A stretch of 64,000 nucleotides of DNA from Rhizoclosmatium globosum (taxonomy: Eukaryota > Chytridiomycota > Chytridiomycetes > Chytridiales > Chytriomycetaceae), in NCBI GenBank assembly GCA_002104985.1, contig MCGO01000049.1:186001-250000 (forward strand), given 5' to 3'. Of this stretch, positions 54,834 to 64,000 are shown piece after piece (position 1 is the stretch's first letter; each line of letters begins with the position of its first letter). The translations under genes and the position numbers were made by a program. Under the pieces are notes generated by a model, which saw only the letters and a program-made list of their open reading frames with translations, was not told the DNA's origin and did no database searches.

Positions 54834-55442
54834 ATGTCCTCTTTCATCCTCAGCTGTCTCATCTTTCTGGTGGCGCGTGTGTCTGCTGACGCGTCGGTTC
54901 TTGGAACATATGATGATAATATGTGCAAATACCCGAAGTATCTTTACATTCCGGATCGCACAACCGCTTCGTCCTATGCGACGCAGTTTGCAACCTGTAA
55001 CAGCAACCAGCTATTCTTTACAATCCCTTGTACTAGTTCATACTGCACAACAACCCTATTTGATAACCAACCAAACAATTGGGACGGCTACTTGGTATTG
55101 AACAAATACCAATATTTGGCCTGTTCCACTCCGCTTGATGGATATTATATCCCATACAAGTTCGGAACTTGATTGGGTTAAATATACAGCACCTCGAGCT
55201 TCCTTATTGACAGCTCTAATAATGTTCAGTTGTATTTGGGCAGCAGCACCTGCTCGGGAGTCTCAGATAACACCAAATCATTGACATGGGGAGGATATTA
55301 CTGCTACAACTTTGTTTCATTTGTTCCTTTCAAGACTGGAGCAGTTGGAGGAGTACCTGGTAATATAATCAAAAATGATGAGACCAAGGCTACACCAATG
55401 TGGTAGACTACTGCAGCTCTTCTTGCTCTTTTATTTGAATAA
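54834..55442 (+). pseudogene. Small secreted protein family, copy with three in-frame stops
   Basis: Starts with a signal peptide (MSSFILSCLIFLVARVSADA), then YDDNMCKYPKYLYIP, CTSSYCTTTLFDNQPNNWDG, YYIPYKFGT. At 55170-55172 a TGA stands where the intact paralogue has a TGT Cys codon (KFGTCSNLGG); a TAA follows at 55179 and a TAG at 55404 replaces the second Trp codon of PMWWTTTA. All three lie in one uninterrupted frame that otherwise still matches the paralogue to its end (NVQLYLGSSTCSG, GGYYCYNFVSFVPF, GNIIKNDE, LLALLFE). So decay was by point substitution, without indels. It could still make a 112-residue truncated secreted product. Confidence 0.75.
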
Positions 55443-55874
55443 AATTCGTTCTAAAATGGAAAAAACATGGTCTGCCTCTTTGGCTGATATCACCTACTTT
55501 CAATAAAACATTTTCACATTGCTTCTCTCGAACATCGTAGAAACACACGGTCTTAAACCTTTCAAATGACTGCATCGAAAGTGAAGTCCTATTAACACGT
55601 CTCGAGGTCTTTTCAACTACGCGAAAGTCTATGTATATAGTATGAGAAAACAGATAGCACTGTCAGCAGCTGCGTTGAACTTCAAGTGTCACTTGTGAGG
55701 ATTCCAAAAGGGACCGCAAATTCTTCATCTTTAGCCTCCATCAAAGTTCAATAGCTTGTCTCACAAAGAGGGCTTGAATAATGACTGAGGAATTTATGTT
55801 GTGTCAGTGTCAAATAAATTTAATTTTCGCTTGATTCTGTCTTATTCCAATCCTCACAATATCTTGCGTCTCTT
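55443..55874. other. Intergenic stretch within the secreted protein cluster
   Basis: 432 bp with AATAAA at 55502-55507, probably the 3' end of the upstream copy. No gene seen. Confidence 0.45.
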
Positions 55875-55990
55875 TTGTTTACAGTGACAATCCTTGTAGA
55901 GGCGCGACTCGTTCCAATATTGACAATTTCATCCCTGAAAAACTCTTCCTCCTTCTCGTCTGTGAACAACAGATCTTTCCAAGAGAACTT
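55874..55990 (+). repeat. Duplicated 5' module of small secreted protein genes, unit 2
   Basis: tttgtttacagtgaca, gtagaggcgcgactc, ttgacaatttcatccctgaa, cgacacgaATG. Matches unit 1 landmarks and shares gtagaggcgcgactc exactly with unit 3 (near 56983). Confidence 0.65.
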
Positions 55991-56618
55991 CGACACGAAT
56001 GCTCTCGTCATTGTATCTGTTCTCGTCTACGGCCTGATCTTTCTCGTGGCAGGAGTGACTTCTGACACGGGCGTACTAGCCTTTTACGACGATAATACTT
56101 GCAAATACCCTAACACCCTATATATACCGGGGACCAACGCTGCATACTATGCCTCAAAGTATTCCACATGCGTGAACAGCCAAATGTTCTTTAAAATCTA
56201 CGGTTCTGGGTCTGTGAATCCAACCACAGAGTTTGACGGTCAACCTGGAAACTGGGATGGATATATGATTGTGAATAATTACAATGGCCTTGCCTGCTCG
56301 ACTTCAAACTGGGTTGATGGTAGTTATATTCCATTTAAGTTCGGAACGTGTTCCAACTTGGGTGGTTCAAAGAGCATTTATGTCGACAGTTCTTCTCAGC
56401 TGAATGTTTACATGAATGATGCCCGGTGCTCAGGACCTGTGACTTCCAGTGCGACGATTAATTGGGGAGGAAACTACTGTTACAACTATAATTCGTTTGT
56501 TCCTTTCAAAACAAAGACTTCTGGTAGTGTGGCTGGCAATATTGTTAAGAATGAGGACTCAAAGGTTGTGCCAATGTGGTGGACTACAACAGCACTTATT
56601 GCTCTTCTCTTTGATTAA
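55875..56618 (+). CDS. Small secreted protein family, intact member
   Basis: Mature part of about 175 residues: TGVLAFYDDNTCKYPNTLYI, QMFFKIYGSGSVN, DGQPGNWDGYMIVNNY, GSYIPFKFGTCSNLGG, SQLNVYMNDARCSGP, GGNYCYNYNSFVPF, and a C terminus GNIVKNEDSKVVPMWWTTTA then LIALLFD. About six Cys, Tyr/Asn-rich, and a short hydrophobic end after a charged spacer, which would suit a GPI-anchor signal. The hydrophobic start (VIVSVLVYGLIFLVAGV) is a signal peptide, but it is preceded by about 50 non-homologous codons because the expected ATG at about 55989 is one base out of frame; a single-base error there is likely. No known family recognised. Flanked by two decayed relatives. Likely extracellular or cell-surface. 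Confidence 0.7.
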   Translation: MFTVTILVEARLVPILTISSLKNSSSFSSVNNRSFQENFDTNALVIVSVLVYGLIFLVAGVTSDTGVLAFYDDNTCKYPNTLYIPGTNAAYYASKYSTCVNSQMFFKIYGSGSVNPTTEFDGQPGNWDGYMIVNNYNGLACSTSNWVDGSYIPFKFGTCSNLGGSKSIYVDSSSQLNVYMNDARCSGPVTSSATINWGGNYCYNYNSFVPFKTKTSGSVAGNIVKNEDSKVVPMWWTTTALIALLFD

Positions 56619-56963
56619 GATTCTTTTAATAAATTATATCCTTTATTGCCGTCCGTCCGAGTCCCAATTATTGACTTCTAGCATCGGCTTTCGAAGACAA
56701 TAACGGTACGAAACATCGCCTGGAAGCCCGGGCCGTTGCTTGAAAATGATTATGCTGTCCTAACCGATGTTGAACTTTTGTTGTTTTTCGTGACAATTCA
56801 AACGGGCTTATGAAATTGTCTCTTCTTTTATATATGATATCTTTTTTACTCCCGCAGGCTAATCTCAATCAAGAAGTCTCAAAATAAATGTGTGGTTGGT
56901 TCTTGAATTCCTGCCAACAAGTTTCGTAGATACATTTTCCCTGACAATCTTAAAAGCTTTCAT

Positions 56964-57230
56964 TTGTTTATGTCAATTTCTGTAGAGGCGCGACTCTTTT
57001 TAATCCTGACAATCTCGGCCTTTCCAATTCCTCTGGGCGTGTGTCTTGCAGGCCTTTGACAACATCAGCTCCAGTCGTCGCAGTTTCTAAACTTACTTAA
57101 ACTCCCAGTGGAAGTATCTGACGGTGGTGGTATACCTGGTGGTATGTATGGTTGGCAACGTTTTGAAGAATGCGAAGTTATAGGTTGCACGTGGACTACA
57201 GTGGCATTGATGACTCTTTTTGTTGGATAA
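56964..57230 (+). pseudogene. Internally deleted relic of the small secreted protein family
   Basis: Begins with the shared 5' module (catttgttta...gtagaggcgcgactc...ctgacaatctc), then lacks the cysteine-rich middle and jumps to a C-terminal end: GGTATACCTGGTGG (GIPG, as in GVPGN of the 54834 copy), GGCAACGTTTTGAAGAATGC (GNVLKNA), and TWTTVALMTLFVG then stop at 57230. Coding content is broken in at least one place. A dead copy by internal deletion. Confidence 0.6.
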
Positions 57231-57341
57231 GATTCTTCCATTCAAGTAACTTACCTATTACATTTTTGCTGGTATCACACCCCCTCACTGAACTGAACAG
57301 GAGTCGGTCAGTCGCACACAATTTTTCCACACCCAAATCGA

Positions 57342-59670
57342 ATGTCTGCCTCCGCAACCGCAGCCTCGCCGTCGCCCCTTCCAACCAACGCCGAAGAAAG
57401 TGCGACCATCCAATTCGCGGTGATTGCGTCGTTCCTCGGATTCAGCGCGGCAACACTCGCGGCCCCGGCAACACAGGCGGCCGTTGCAGCAACGCGGCAG
57501 AGCGCAAAGGAGAAGATGCAGCGCCTGTCAAAGACGCAGTTCGCGGACTTGGCCACGGATGTCTCCGATGAGATCCGTCGAAGAGTCGAGAATGCCGCAG
57601 AAGGTGTGTTGTTGCACTGAAGAGACTGAGGAGACACCACCAATTTAACACTCTTCCTTCTTTCCTGCCCAATCCATCCCAGTTCCCTTCTTGCCCGTCT
57701 CAGAGGCCTTTCTGCCAAAGCGAAACCAGGCCAGACAGAAGCTTGCCACTTTGCCCACGCCAAAGTTCAAGGAGCTGGCCACCGACATCTTCTGGGACCT
57801 TGAGCGCCGCTTCCCAAGTGCCGCCGAAGCCTACGTCGGTGGTCCCTTTGCCGGTGCTTCTGGCCGTAAAGGCTCGGCTGCCTCCTCGTTTGCTCCCCCT
57901 CCTCAGGAGAAGGACAATGGTGTTCGTGCGGTCGAGGGTGTCAGTCCGGTGAGTCAAGCGTCTTGACTGAGCGAAACCATCACAGGCTATCAGTAGAAGT
58001 CTGGAAGCTATCTCAAAGTACGGGGTGGGCACTATGCAGATGGAATGTGATGTTTGCCACTGATAAATTGACTATGACGTCAATCCAACAACGGCGCATT
58101 CAAACGCAGTAGACAACATGCTGTTATCATTCCAATTCGGATGGATTCAAGTGATGTTGGAGGAATCAATATGCGCATTGTCAATGTGGGAGTGATGGAA
58201 GATTGGAAGACACAAGCCAAAAATCTATCCATTCAACAAAGTACTCATCAATCTCTATAACCTCATAGGAAACTGTTGAGCGTCTTCGCAGCGAATATGA
58301 AAACAGAATTGAGGCCCTGCAAAACCGTATGGTGCAGATGGAAAAGGACTTCAGAACATCCAAAGAGGAGCAGCAAAGATCTTACGAATTGGTGATTACC
58401 GAACAGGGTGCTGTAAGTTCTGAAATGAGCTCTCCTGTTTCAAGAATGCTGATGGTTTACTTCTTAGAAACTCACTGAACTTGAAGCTGCCCACACCAAA
58501 CTCAAGGATGAGCACGCTAAACTTCAAAACAAATTCGACGCCTTGCAAGATGATTACTCAACTCAGCAACAGATTGCTAGTGACATTCGAACTGAGGCCA
58601 CTAGTCTCTTGGAGGAAATCAAGTCCTTGACTCAAAAGAACGAAGAATTGACTGCTCAATTGAACGCCAAGGTTCGTATTTCTGTTCCTTCTTGTTTCTA
58701 TACTCATATTTATTTAGAACCGTGCGAACGGAATTGGTGGTGTGAACCCAGAAGCTCTTGCAGCCATTCATGCATCTGGAGTCCTCGACAAATCTCGTCT
58801 CCAAGCTTATTACGATGCCGTTGACACCCTTCTCCAAGCCTCCCGCTCTAAAACACCAACTTCAGTGCTCGTTGCCATGAAGGCGATCGTCATTTCCTGC
58901 AAAAACATTACCGAAGATGCCGAATTGTACGAAAGCAACAACCCTCTTGCGGATAACATGCGAGATGCCCTTGAAGACACCAAGAACAACTTGAGCGTGC
59001 GTCTTGGAGAGTTGATGGCTGCAGCAAAGGGACACGCCACCAACTACGGAAGTGTTCCAGCGGGAGTATTGGAAGGTGCCGTTGATGGATTAACAGCTGT
59101 CGTTGGAGACCTTGTTCGATTGTTGAAGGACGCCGTGACCTCAACCAGTGCTGTTGGAAACGTTGCTGCCGGTGGCGCTTATGATATTGACCAGCTCAAG
59201 GTAGCTGTCAAAAAAAATTTCATTGATATCCAACTGACCCTTTCGTTTCCCAGGACTACTTGGAGAAGCAAACCGACCTGATTGTGCAAGCCATTCAATC
59301 GCTGCTCAACTCTATGCGTCAGAACCAGACATTCGGCCCAGACTTCACAGCAACTGTGAACCAAATCATTGACATTGTTGCAAGCATTTGTCAAGTCAGT
59401 GCAGGTACAATGGCAAAGCCAAGTGCTGCCTCAGTTCGTCAGCGAGGAAACGAGATTCTTGCGGATTTGAAGGACTCGAGTAGCAAGATTGGGGAGTTGG
59501 GTAATGCTCTTGTGGCAAGTCCTGGAAGCAAAGCCTTGAAACAGAGAATCGCAAGCTCCAGTTATGAGATTGCCAAGTTTGTGAAAGAGTTGATTGGGTT
59601 GATTGGTGAGTAATGAGACTTTTTTTTGGTTACTTCAAACGTTTAACCTTAATGTGTTTTAGAACAATAA
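57342..59670 (+). CDS. SPA2: Spa2-like polarisome scaffold with two SHD repeats
   Basis: Spa2 organises formins and MAP kinases at sites of polarised growth. Two Spa2-homology (SHD) repeats near the N terminus: QSAKEKMQRLSKTQFADLAT with DVSDEIRRR (about 57510), and RQKLATLPTPKFKELATDIF with WDLERRFP (about 57730). Then a linker, a long coiled coil (ETVERLRSEYENRIEALQNR to LTQKNEELTAQLNAK, 58270-58670), and a C-terminal helical domain (LDKSRLQAYYDAVDTLLQAS to KFVKELIGLIGE, 58785-59610) as in the conserved Spa2/GIT C terminus. Introns near 57604-57682, 57950-58268, 58411-58467, 58673-58718, 59201-59254 and 59609-59662. Frame is almost clean. The exon arrangement between 57960 and 58260 is uncertain. 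ATG 57342 is the first Met before the first SHD. Confidence 0.82.
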
Positions 59671-59857
59671 GTGTTGAACATTGTTGTTCCTAGGGGTATT
59701 TGTATGTTGTTTTTACATTGTCTTCATATGTTCTTTTCAAGGTGTGTGGTTATTCATGGTTTCTGTGTTTTGCTGCACATGCAACTCATTGGAACGTAAA
59801 ATATAACATCATTTTTCAAACTTATTGTCTGTGAATCATAGAAAAGAAAAGGAAAAC

Positions 59858-61961
59858 TCAAGTTCTTCTGGTGAACTGTTCCATCAGCAGTTGCTTCCAA
59901 TCCGACATCATGCCAGTTCCGAAAATTAGAAAAGTAAGAAGCCCAACAACACAGGTAACGTTTGAAAGGGCAATTACTATGAATGGCTGAATGTTTGGGG
60001 CAACCTGTTGGGCACAAGCAGCCTGAGAATTTCCTTGTAATACACACGCATACCAACTAGCCAACCAAGGTGTCGCGGAAGAAACATTTGCAAACGACAC
60101 CGCAATCTCGATACTAGTTGTCCAAAACGAGCCAAACGTTACAACAATTGCAACTGAGAGGACAATGGAACGCCAAGCCTTCTGAAGAACACCCCAAACA
60201 CGTTCCTTGTGCAATTTCAACTGTTTCGCAAGCTTTGTTGCGTTATCGTCACCAGCTCCAACCCCTTTGAATTTAGGTTTCGTAACTTCACTACTCACGC
60301 TGTCTAAATTCGTAGCAGAAGAAGTCAGGCGGTCCAAATACGAAGAAACAGGCTTTGAGTTTGATGCTATCGTTGGCACGCTTCTTGTCGCGGCAAGACT
60401 GCAACTTTGAGCACTGTTTGTCGAATTCATACCCTTCTCCGTTGTATTTCCTTTTCCAGCGCCTACTCCAGGTGAAGAAAAAAGCAGACGCACGAGGTAT
60501 ACAACAGTAAAGAGCGTGATTGCAACGCCGGGCCAAGCCACAACCGCGATCGGAATCATCACCCATCCGATAATCTGTTTGGGATCCGCTAAACATGAGA
60601 ACCCCGTTCCAGCTGCGGACCCAGTTGCAAGCACACCGATGGCTGGAATCAAACTGTAGAGGAGGCTGATGACACGGAGAACAGGCATTCGATGACTAAA
60701 CCAGTCCTTTTTCCAGACGATTTGAAGGTGGAGGTTCGCCATGAACACGTTGATCCAGAATATGATCAACAAAGCTAAAATGTAAGAGTAGCTATTAATC
60801 GAAAAGGTATTTCAGGATCAGACTAACCTGAAAACGTGTATACAAACGATTGAACCGTGCAACTTATACTATTCTGTTGAGTTGCCGTTGTAATGCTGTC
60901 AGCACACGTAACCCGGTACCCGTTTGAGCCGATGATAGACATTTGGGCGGCATGGAGGATAAACGTTCCCATCGAGAAGTACCACATTATTTCACCTATC
61001 GATGCGTTAGGGGAAAAAAAAACAAGTCTAACTTGGTCTTGCGTACCTGGGAAGACGCGTTTATGTGGGAATATAATGTAGGAAAGAACCATGTAAAGAG
61101 AACTAGCGAAAGACAGTGTAATAAATAGCTGATATACAATATTTAGAGACTGTATAGATGTTGGATCGTATAAGCGATGCATTGCAGGGCATGGGACACA
61201 GCTGATAATCGTGTTGTTTAATTTGATAGACAATCCTCAAGAACTTTACCAGGCGCCATTACACGATTGACCAGGTAACGGACTTGGATTCAAGTTTGAT
61301 GATTTGTAGTTTGGATTCGGAAGCAAAAATGAGGGACATGACATTGGGCCAGTTGGTTGAGGGTATTGAATAACCACGCCAGTCGTATTCACAGATGCTG
61401 CCAAATAATATTAAGTCTGCATCGTTTCAAGTGTTTATTTCCTACATGCGTTTCGTCCTAGACACGTGGTTGTCTCTCCATACAGAACAGATAATCCTTT
61501 CACAGATGCATCACAATCAGGAAGGGAACTTGTCTTTCCAAACATGGCAAACAGGCTTTTACATTGAGAGAGTGCATTCAGGCAGACGGATTTACATGTT
61601 ACATCTTTTAGAGCGCCTTTTCGTCAACAATAACGAGGGTCCGGACCAATTTTTAGTAATTACTCAACTTCAATCCAACCAACTTACCTTCGCTGCAGGA
61701 TGGGTATGAGCTGTAACACGCCCATTCAAGATACGCCGAAACGCAGGGACGTGTTGCGGCGTTGGTTGTATTCATCGTGAGAAGTAGATCCATACCACCA
61801 ACTTTGAGAAGGCCTTCAATCGAGGCAATTGACGACCCAGAGGATAAGAATATTGGATACGTGACCAATTTGCTGCAGTATCCTCCTGTGTAGGATGCAC
61901 ATGTATCCGCAAACACTACTATCAGATTTACTAGGCCTGCAATCAGAATGATGCAGATCAT
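59858..61961 (-). CDS. Frizzled/Smoothened-like seven-helix receptor, copy 1
   Basis: Class F-type GPCR. Start MICIILIAGLVNLIVVFADT (signal peptide, 61961), then a Cys-rich extracellular domain (CASYTGGYCSKLVTYPIFLS, RPCVSAYLEWACYSSYPSCS; next exon VTCKSVCLNALSQCKSLFAM with SSLPDC) laid out like a Frizzled CRD. The SCVPCPAMHRLYD segment leads into TM1 (SLNIVYQLFITLSFASSLYM), followed by FPHKRVFPG, MWYFSMGTFILHAAQM, WINVFMANLHLQIVWKKDWF (about 60740), VISLLYSLIPAIGVLATG, GWVMIPIAVVAWPGVAI, SIVLSVAIVVTFGSFWTT and FIVIALSNVTCVVGLLTFLI. A long Ser/Thr-rich third cytosolic loop. The tail after TM7 is about 20 residues and has no KTxxxW Dishevelled motif. Several introns; a frame change near 61380-61650 is likely. 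Confidence 0.82.
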
Positions 61962-62109
61962 AATAGTCAATTTTTGAATATGTGAAAATGGTCTCGAATT
62001 TATGAAGAAACCACCCCAAAAAAAGTTTAAGTTATAATCAATCAATATCAAGAACTGAGAAGAAAGGCGATAAGAGCGTTGGGATTTGTCAATATGAATA
62101 AGAATCGAA

Positions 62110-64000
62110 TCAATTAAAAAACTTATCAACAATTAACTTTTTCCAATCTTCCAACATTGCCGTTCCAAAAATCAAGAAAACCATTAATCCAATTCCACAT
62201 GTTATATTAGAGAGCGCAACGCCGATAAAAGATGGGATATTGGGTGCAACCTGCTGTGCGCAAACAGTTCGCGAGTTTCCCTGTAGCGCGCAAGCATACC
62301 AGCTGGCTAGCCATGGCGTCGTTGGTGAAACATTTACAAAAGTAAGGGCAATTTGAAGGTTGAATGACCAAAATGACCCAAAAACTATCACGATAGCTAC
62401 AGACAATGCAATAGATCGCCAAGTCTTTTTAAGTACACCCAACACTCGTTCCTTGTGTGCTTTTGAATTTTTGGCAGCTTTTGTAACAGACTCTTCGGCA
62501 GATGAAGAATTGACAACAGCGTTCTTCGGTTTTGTTTGGTCTTGAATAAACAGCCGTTATGATAGTGTCTTAAGAAATAAGAGCAAACCTTGTGGAATGC
62601 TGGATTCCATTCGCTGTATTTCCCCAACTTGAGCTGTCGGCCGAATGGGTACACCTTTAGTTGCAGCCGATTGTGTATTGCTTGCTTCTTGGGTAGTCGA
62701 ACCATTTGGTTCACTTTGATTCTTTCCACTGCTATATGGCTTTGCTGGAAGTGCTCCTGGTGCTGAAAGAAACAGACGAATCAAGTAAATTACGGTGAAG
62801 ATGGTTACGCCGACACCAGGCCATGCAATCACTCCCAATGGGATTAAAATCCAGCCAATTACATGTTGTGGATCAACCATACAGTTAAATCCTGTTGTAG
62901 TACTTGAACCAGAAACAAGGACTCCGATGGACGGAACCAACCCATACACCAAGCCAATCAAGTTCAAAAGGACCATACGTTCGCTAAACCAATCTTTCTT
63001 CCAAACAATACTGAGATGCACGTTTAGCATGAAGACATTGATCCAATAGATTAGATACATGGCTGTAGAAAAGGTCAAAAATCAAGAAATCTCGACGCTT
63101 CGAACCTGCAAATGTTTGAACAAATGTCTGAACAGCACATCCTGTACTATTTTGCTGGTGGGCTTCTGTAATAGAGTCGACACAAGAAACCCGGAATCCG
63201 TCGGAACCGACGACAGACATTTGATTCAAATGAAGAATAAAGACACCCATCATATAATACCATATGATCGATCCTGAATTCAAGTGATGAATAATCGGGG
63301 TGGAAAATTACTGAGTCAAAACAGGTCACCTGGGAAAATACGTTTTTGCGGAAACACAATATAAGATAGCACCAAGAAAATGGAGCAAAGAAATGAGATA
63401 ACTGCCAATACTTGATAAATAATGCTTAAAGTTTGAACTGATCCACGATCGTAAAGTTGAAGGATGTGTGGGCAAGGAACACAACTGATCGATGAACACA
63501 ATCAGTAAGAAATCAATACACAGAATAAAACTTACCATGGCCCATTACACATTTGTCCCAGAATTTGTTCAGAGTGAGGACTGGATGGATTATAGTTTGG
63601 GTTTGGAAGCAAAAATGAAGGACAAGTGATTGGGCCAGTTGGTTGTGGTGAAGAAATTACAGCAGTCGTGTTTCCAGAAGCTAAAATAACTGTCAGCTAC
63701 CTTTTTTTAATAAATCTTACATGGAATATAGCCAAGGCACGTTGACGTTTCCCCGTACGGCACATGCAGCCCTGGTAGGTTTTCAGTACAATCTGGGAGC
63801 GAGCTTATTTTTCCAAACATCGCGAAAAGAGTTTGACATTGAGCGCTCGCGTTCAAACATACAGATTTACAAGGCACATCTTTGACGTGGTCTTTTAAAC
63901 AATGGAAGATTAAGGTGTATCCAGCTTGCTGCACAAAGGATAGATTACCTTCAGAGCAAGACGGATAATAGCTGTAACAACTCCACTCGAGATAGGCTGA
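62110..64000 (-). CDS. Frizzled/Smoothened-like seven-helix receptor, copy 2 (5' end outside window)
   Basis: Tandem paralogue of copy 1, same strand, about 150 bp downstream of... upstream of it in the transcription direction. The window edge cuts the CRD (SCYSYYPSCSEG at the edge, then VPCKSVCLNASAQCQTLFAM and LPDCTENLPGLHVPYGETST, about 63900-63720). Then SCVPCPHILQLYDRGSVQTL into TM1, FPQKRIFPGD, IIWYYMMGVFILHLNQMSVV, YWINVFMLNVHLSIVWKKDW (about 63035), LIGLVYGLVPSIGVLVSG, GWILIPLGVIAWPGVGV, SIALSVAIVIVFGSFWS and FIGVALSNITCGIGLMVFLI. The tail AMLEDWKKLIVDKFFN is short and without KTxxxW. The third loop differs most from copy 1. Introns near 62536-62590, 63062-63107 and 63270-63330. Confidence 0.82.

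Noticed and set aside
1..64000. CRISPR array, prophage, insertion sequence or bacterial operon
   Set aside because: No spaced direct repeats, no transposase-like frame and intron-rich genes throughout; the window is eukaryotic nuclear DNA.

Overview
This window looks like nuclear DNA of a zoosporic true fungus, most likely a chytrid. That is inferred from gene content; no phylogeny was run. Genes carry many short GT-AG introns and sit close together on both strands. Typically fungal genes (Cbf1-type bHLH, Spa2 polarisome scaffold, PET117, mL53) lie beside features expected in a flagellated, early-diverging lineage: an IQCH-like protein, an SREBP-pathway SCAP with sterol-sensing and WD40 regions, a MEF2-type MADS factor, Frizzled-like receptors and a Crinkler-type NTPase-nuclease. 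No tRNA, rRNA, CRISPR array, virus or intact transposon was recognised.

Layout. 1-9.3 kb: USP7-like deubiquitinase (5' end outside the window) and a long IQCH-like gene. 9.3-13.7 kb: an unidentified minus-strand gene, then dethiobiotin synthetase and biotin synthase arranged head to head. 13.8-20.8 kb: PET117, MEF2-like factor, proteasome alpha5, CCT alpha and a CCC1/VIT1 metal transporter. 20.9-25.5 kb: NUP85, an F-box/LRR protein, a FIT-family lipid-droplet protein and a small acidic-tail protein. 25.5-26.6 kb is unassigned. 26.6-33.8 kb: UTP13/TBL3, an NT-C2 protein, mL53, Cbf1-like bHLH and arylamine N-acetyltransferase. 34-40 kb: CRN-type NTPase-nuclease and SCAP. 40-47.2 kb: a membrane protein, tandem hemerythrin-domain genes, a deaminase-like gene, a membrane-anchored double amidohydrolase and an unidentified gene. 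47.7-54.3 kb: cytochrome b5 front-end desaturase, an RPA1/MEIOB-like OB-fold protein and two SDR genes. 49.5 and 54.8-57.2 kb: a local family of small secreted proteins with decayed copies. 57.3-64 kb: Spa2-like polarisome protein and two tandem Frizzled-like receptors, the second cut by the window end.

Functional links are mostly pairwise: the two last biotin-synthesis enzymes share one promoter region; SCAP, the FIT protein and the desaturase all touch lipid metabolism; USP7, proteasome alpha5 and the F-box protein touch ubiquitin turnover. Several divergent pairs have only 13 to about 140 bp between start codons.

Caution: almost every conserved gene needs one or more single-base frame corrections to stay collinear with its family, even essential ones (CCT alpha, proteasome alpha5, NUP85). 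I read this as residual indel errors in the assembly rather than mass pseudogenisation. Gene spans are therefore more reliable than exact exon boundaries, and introns were placed by eye.
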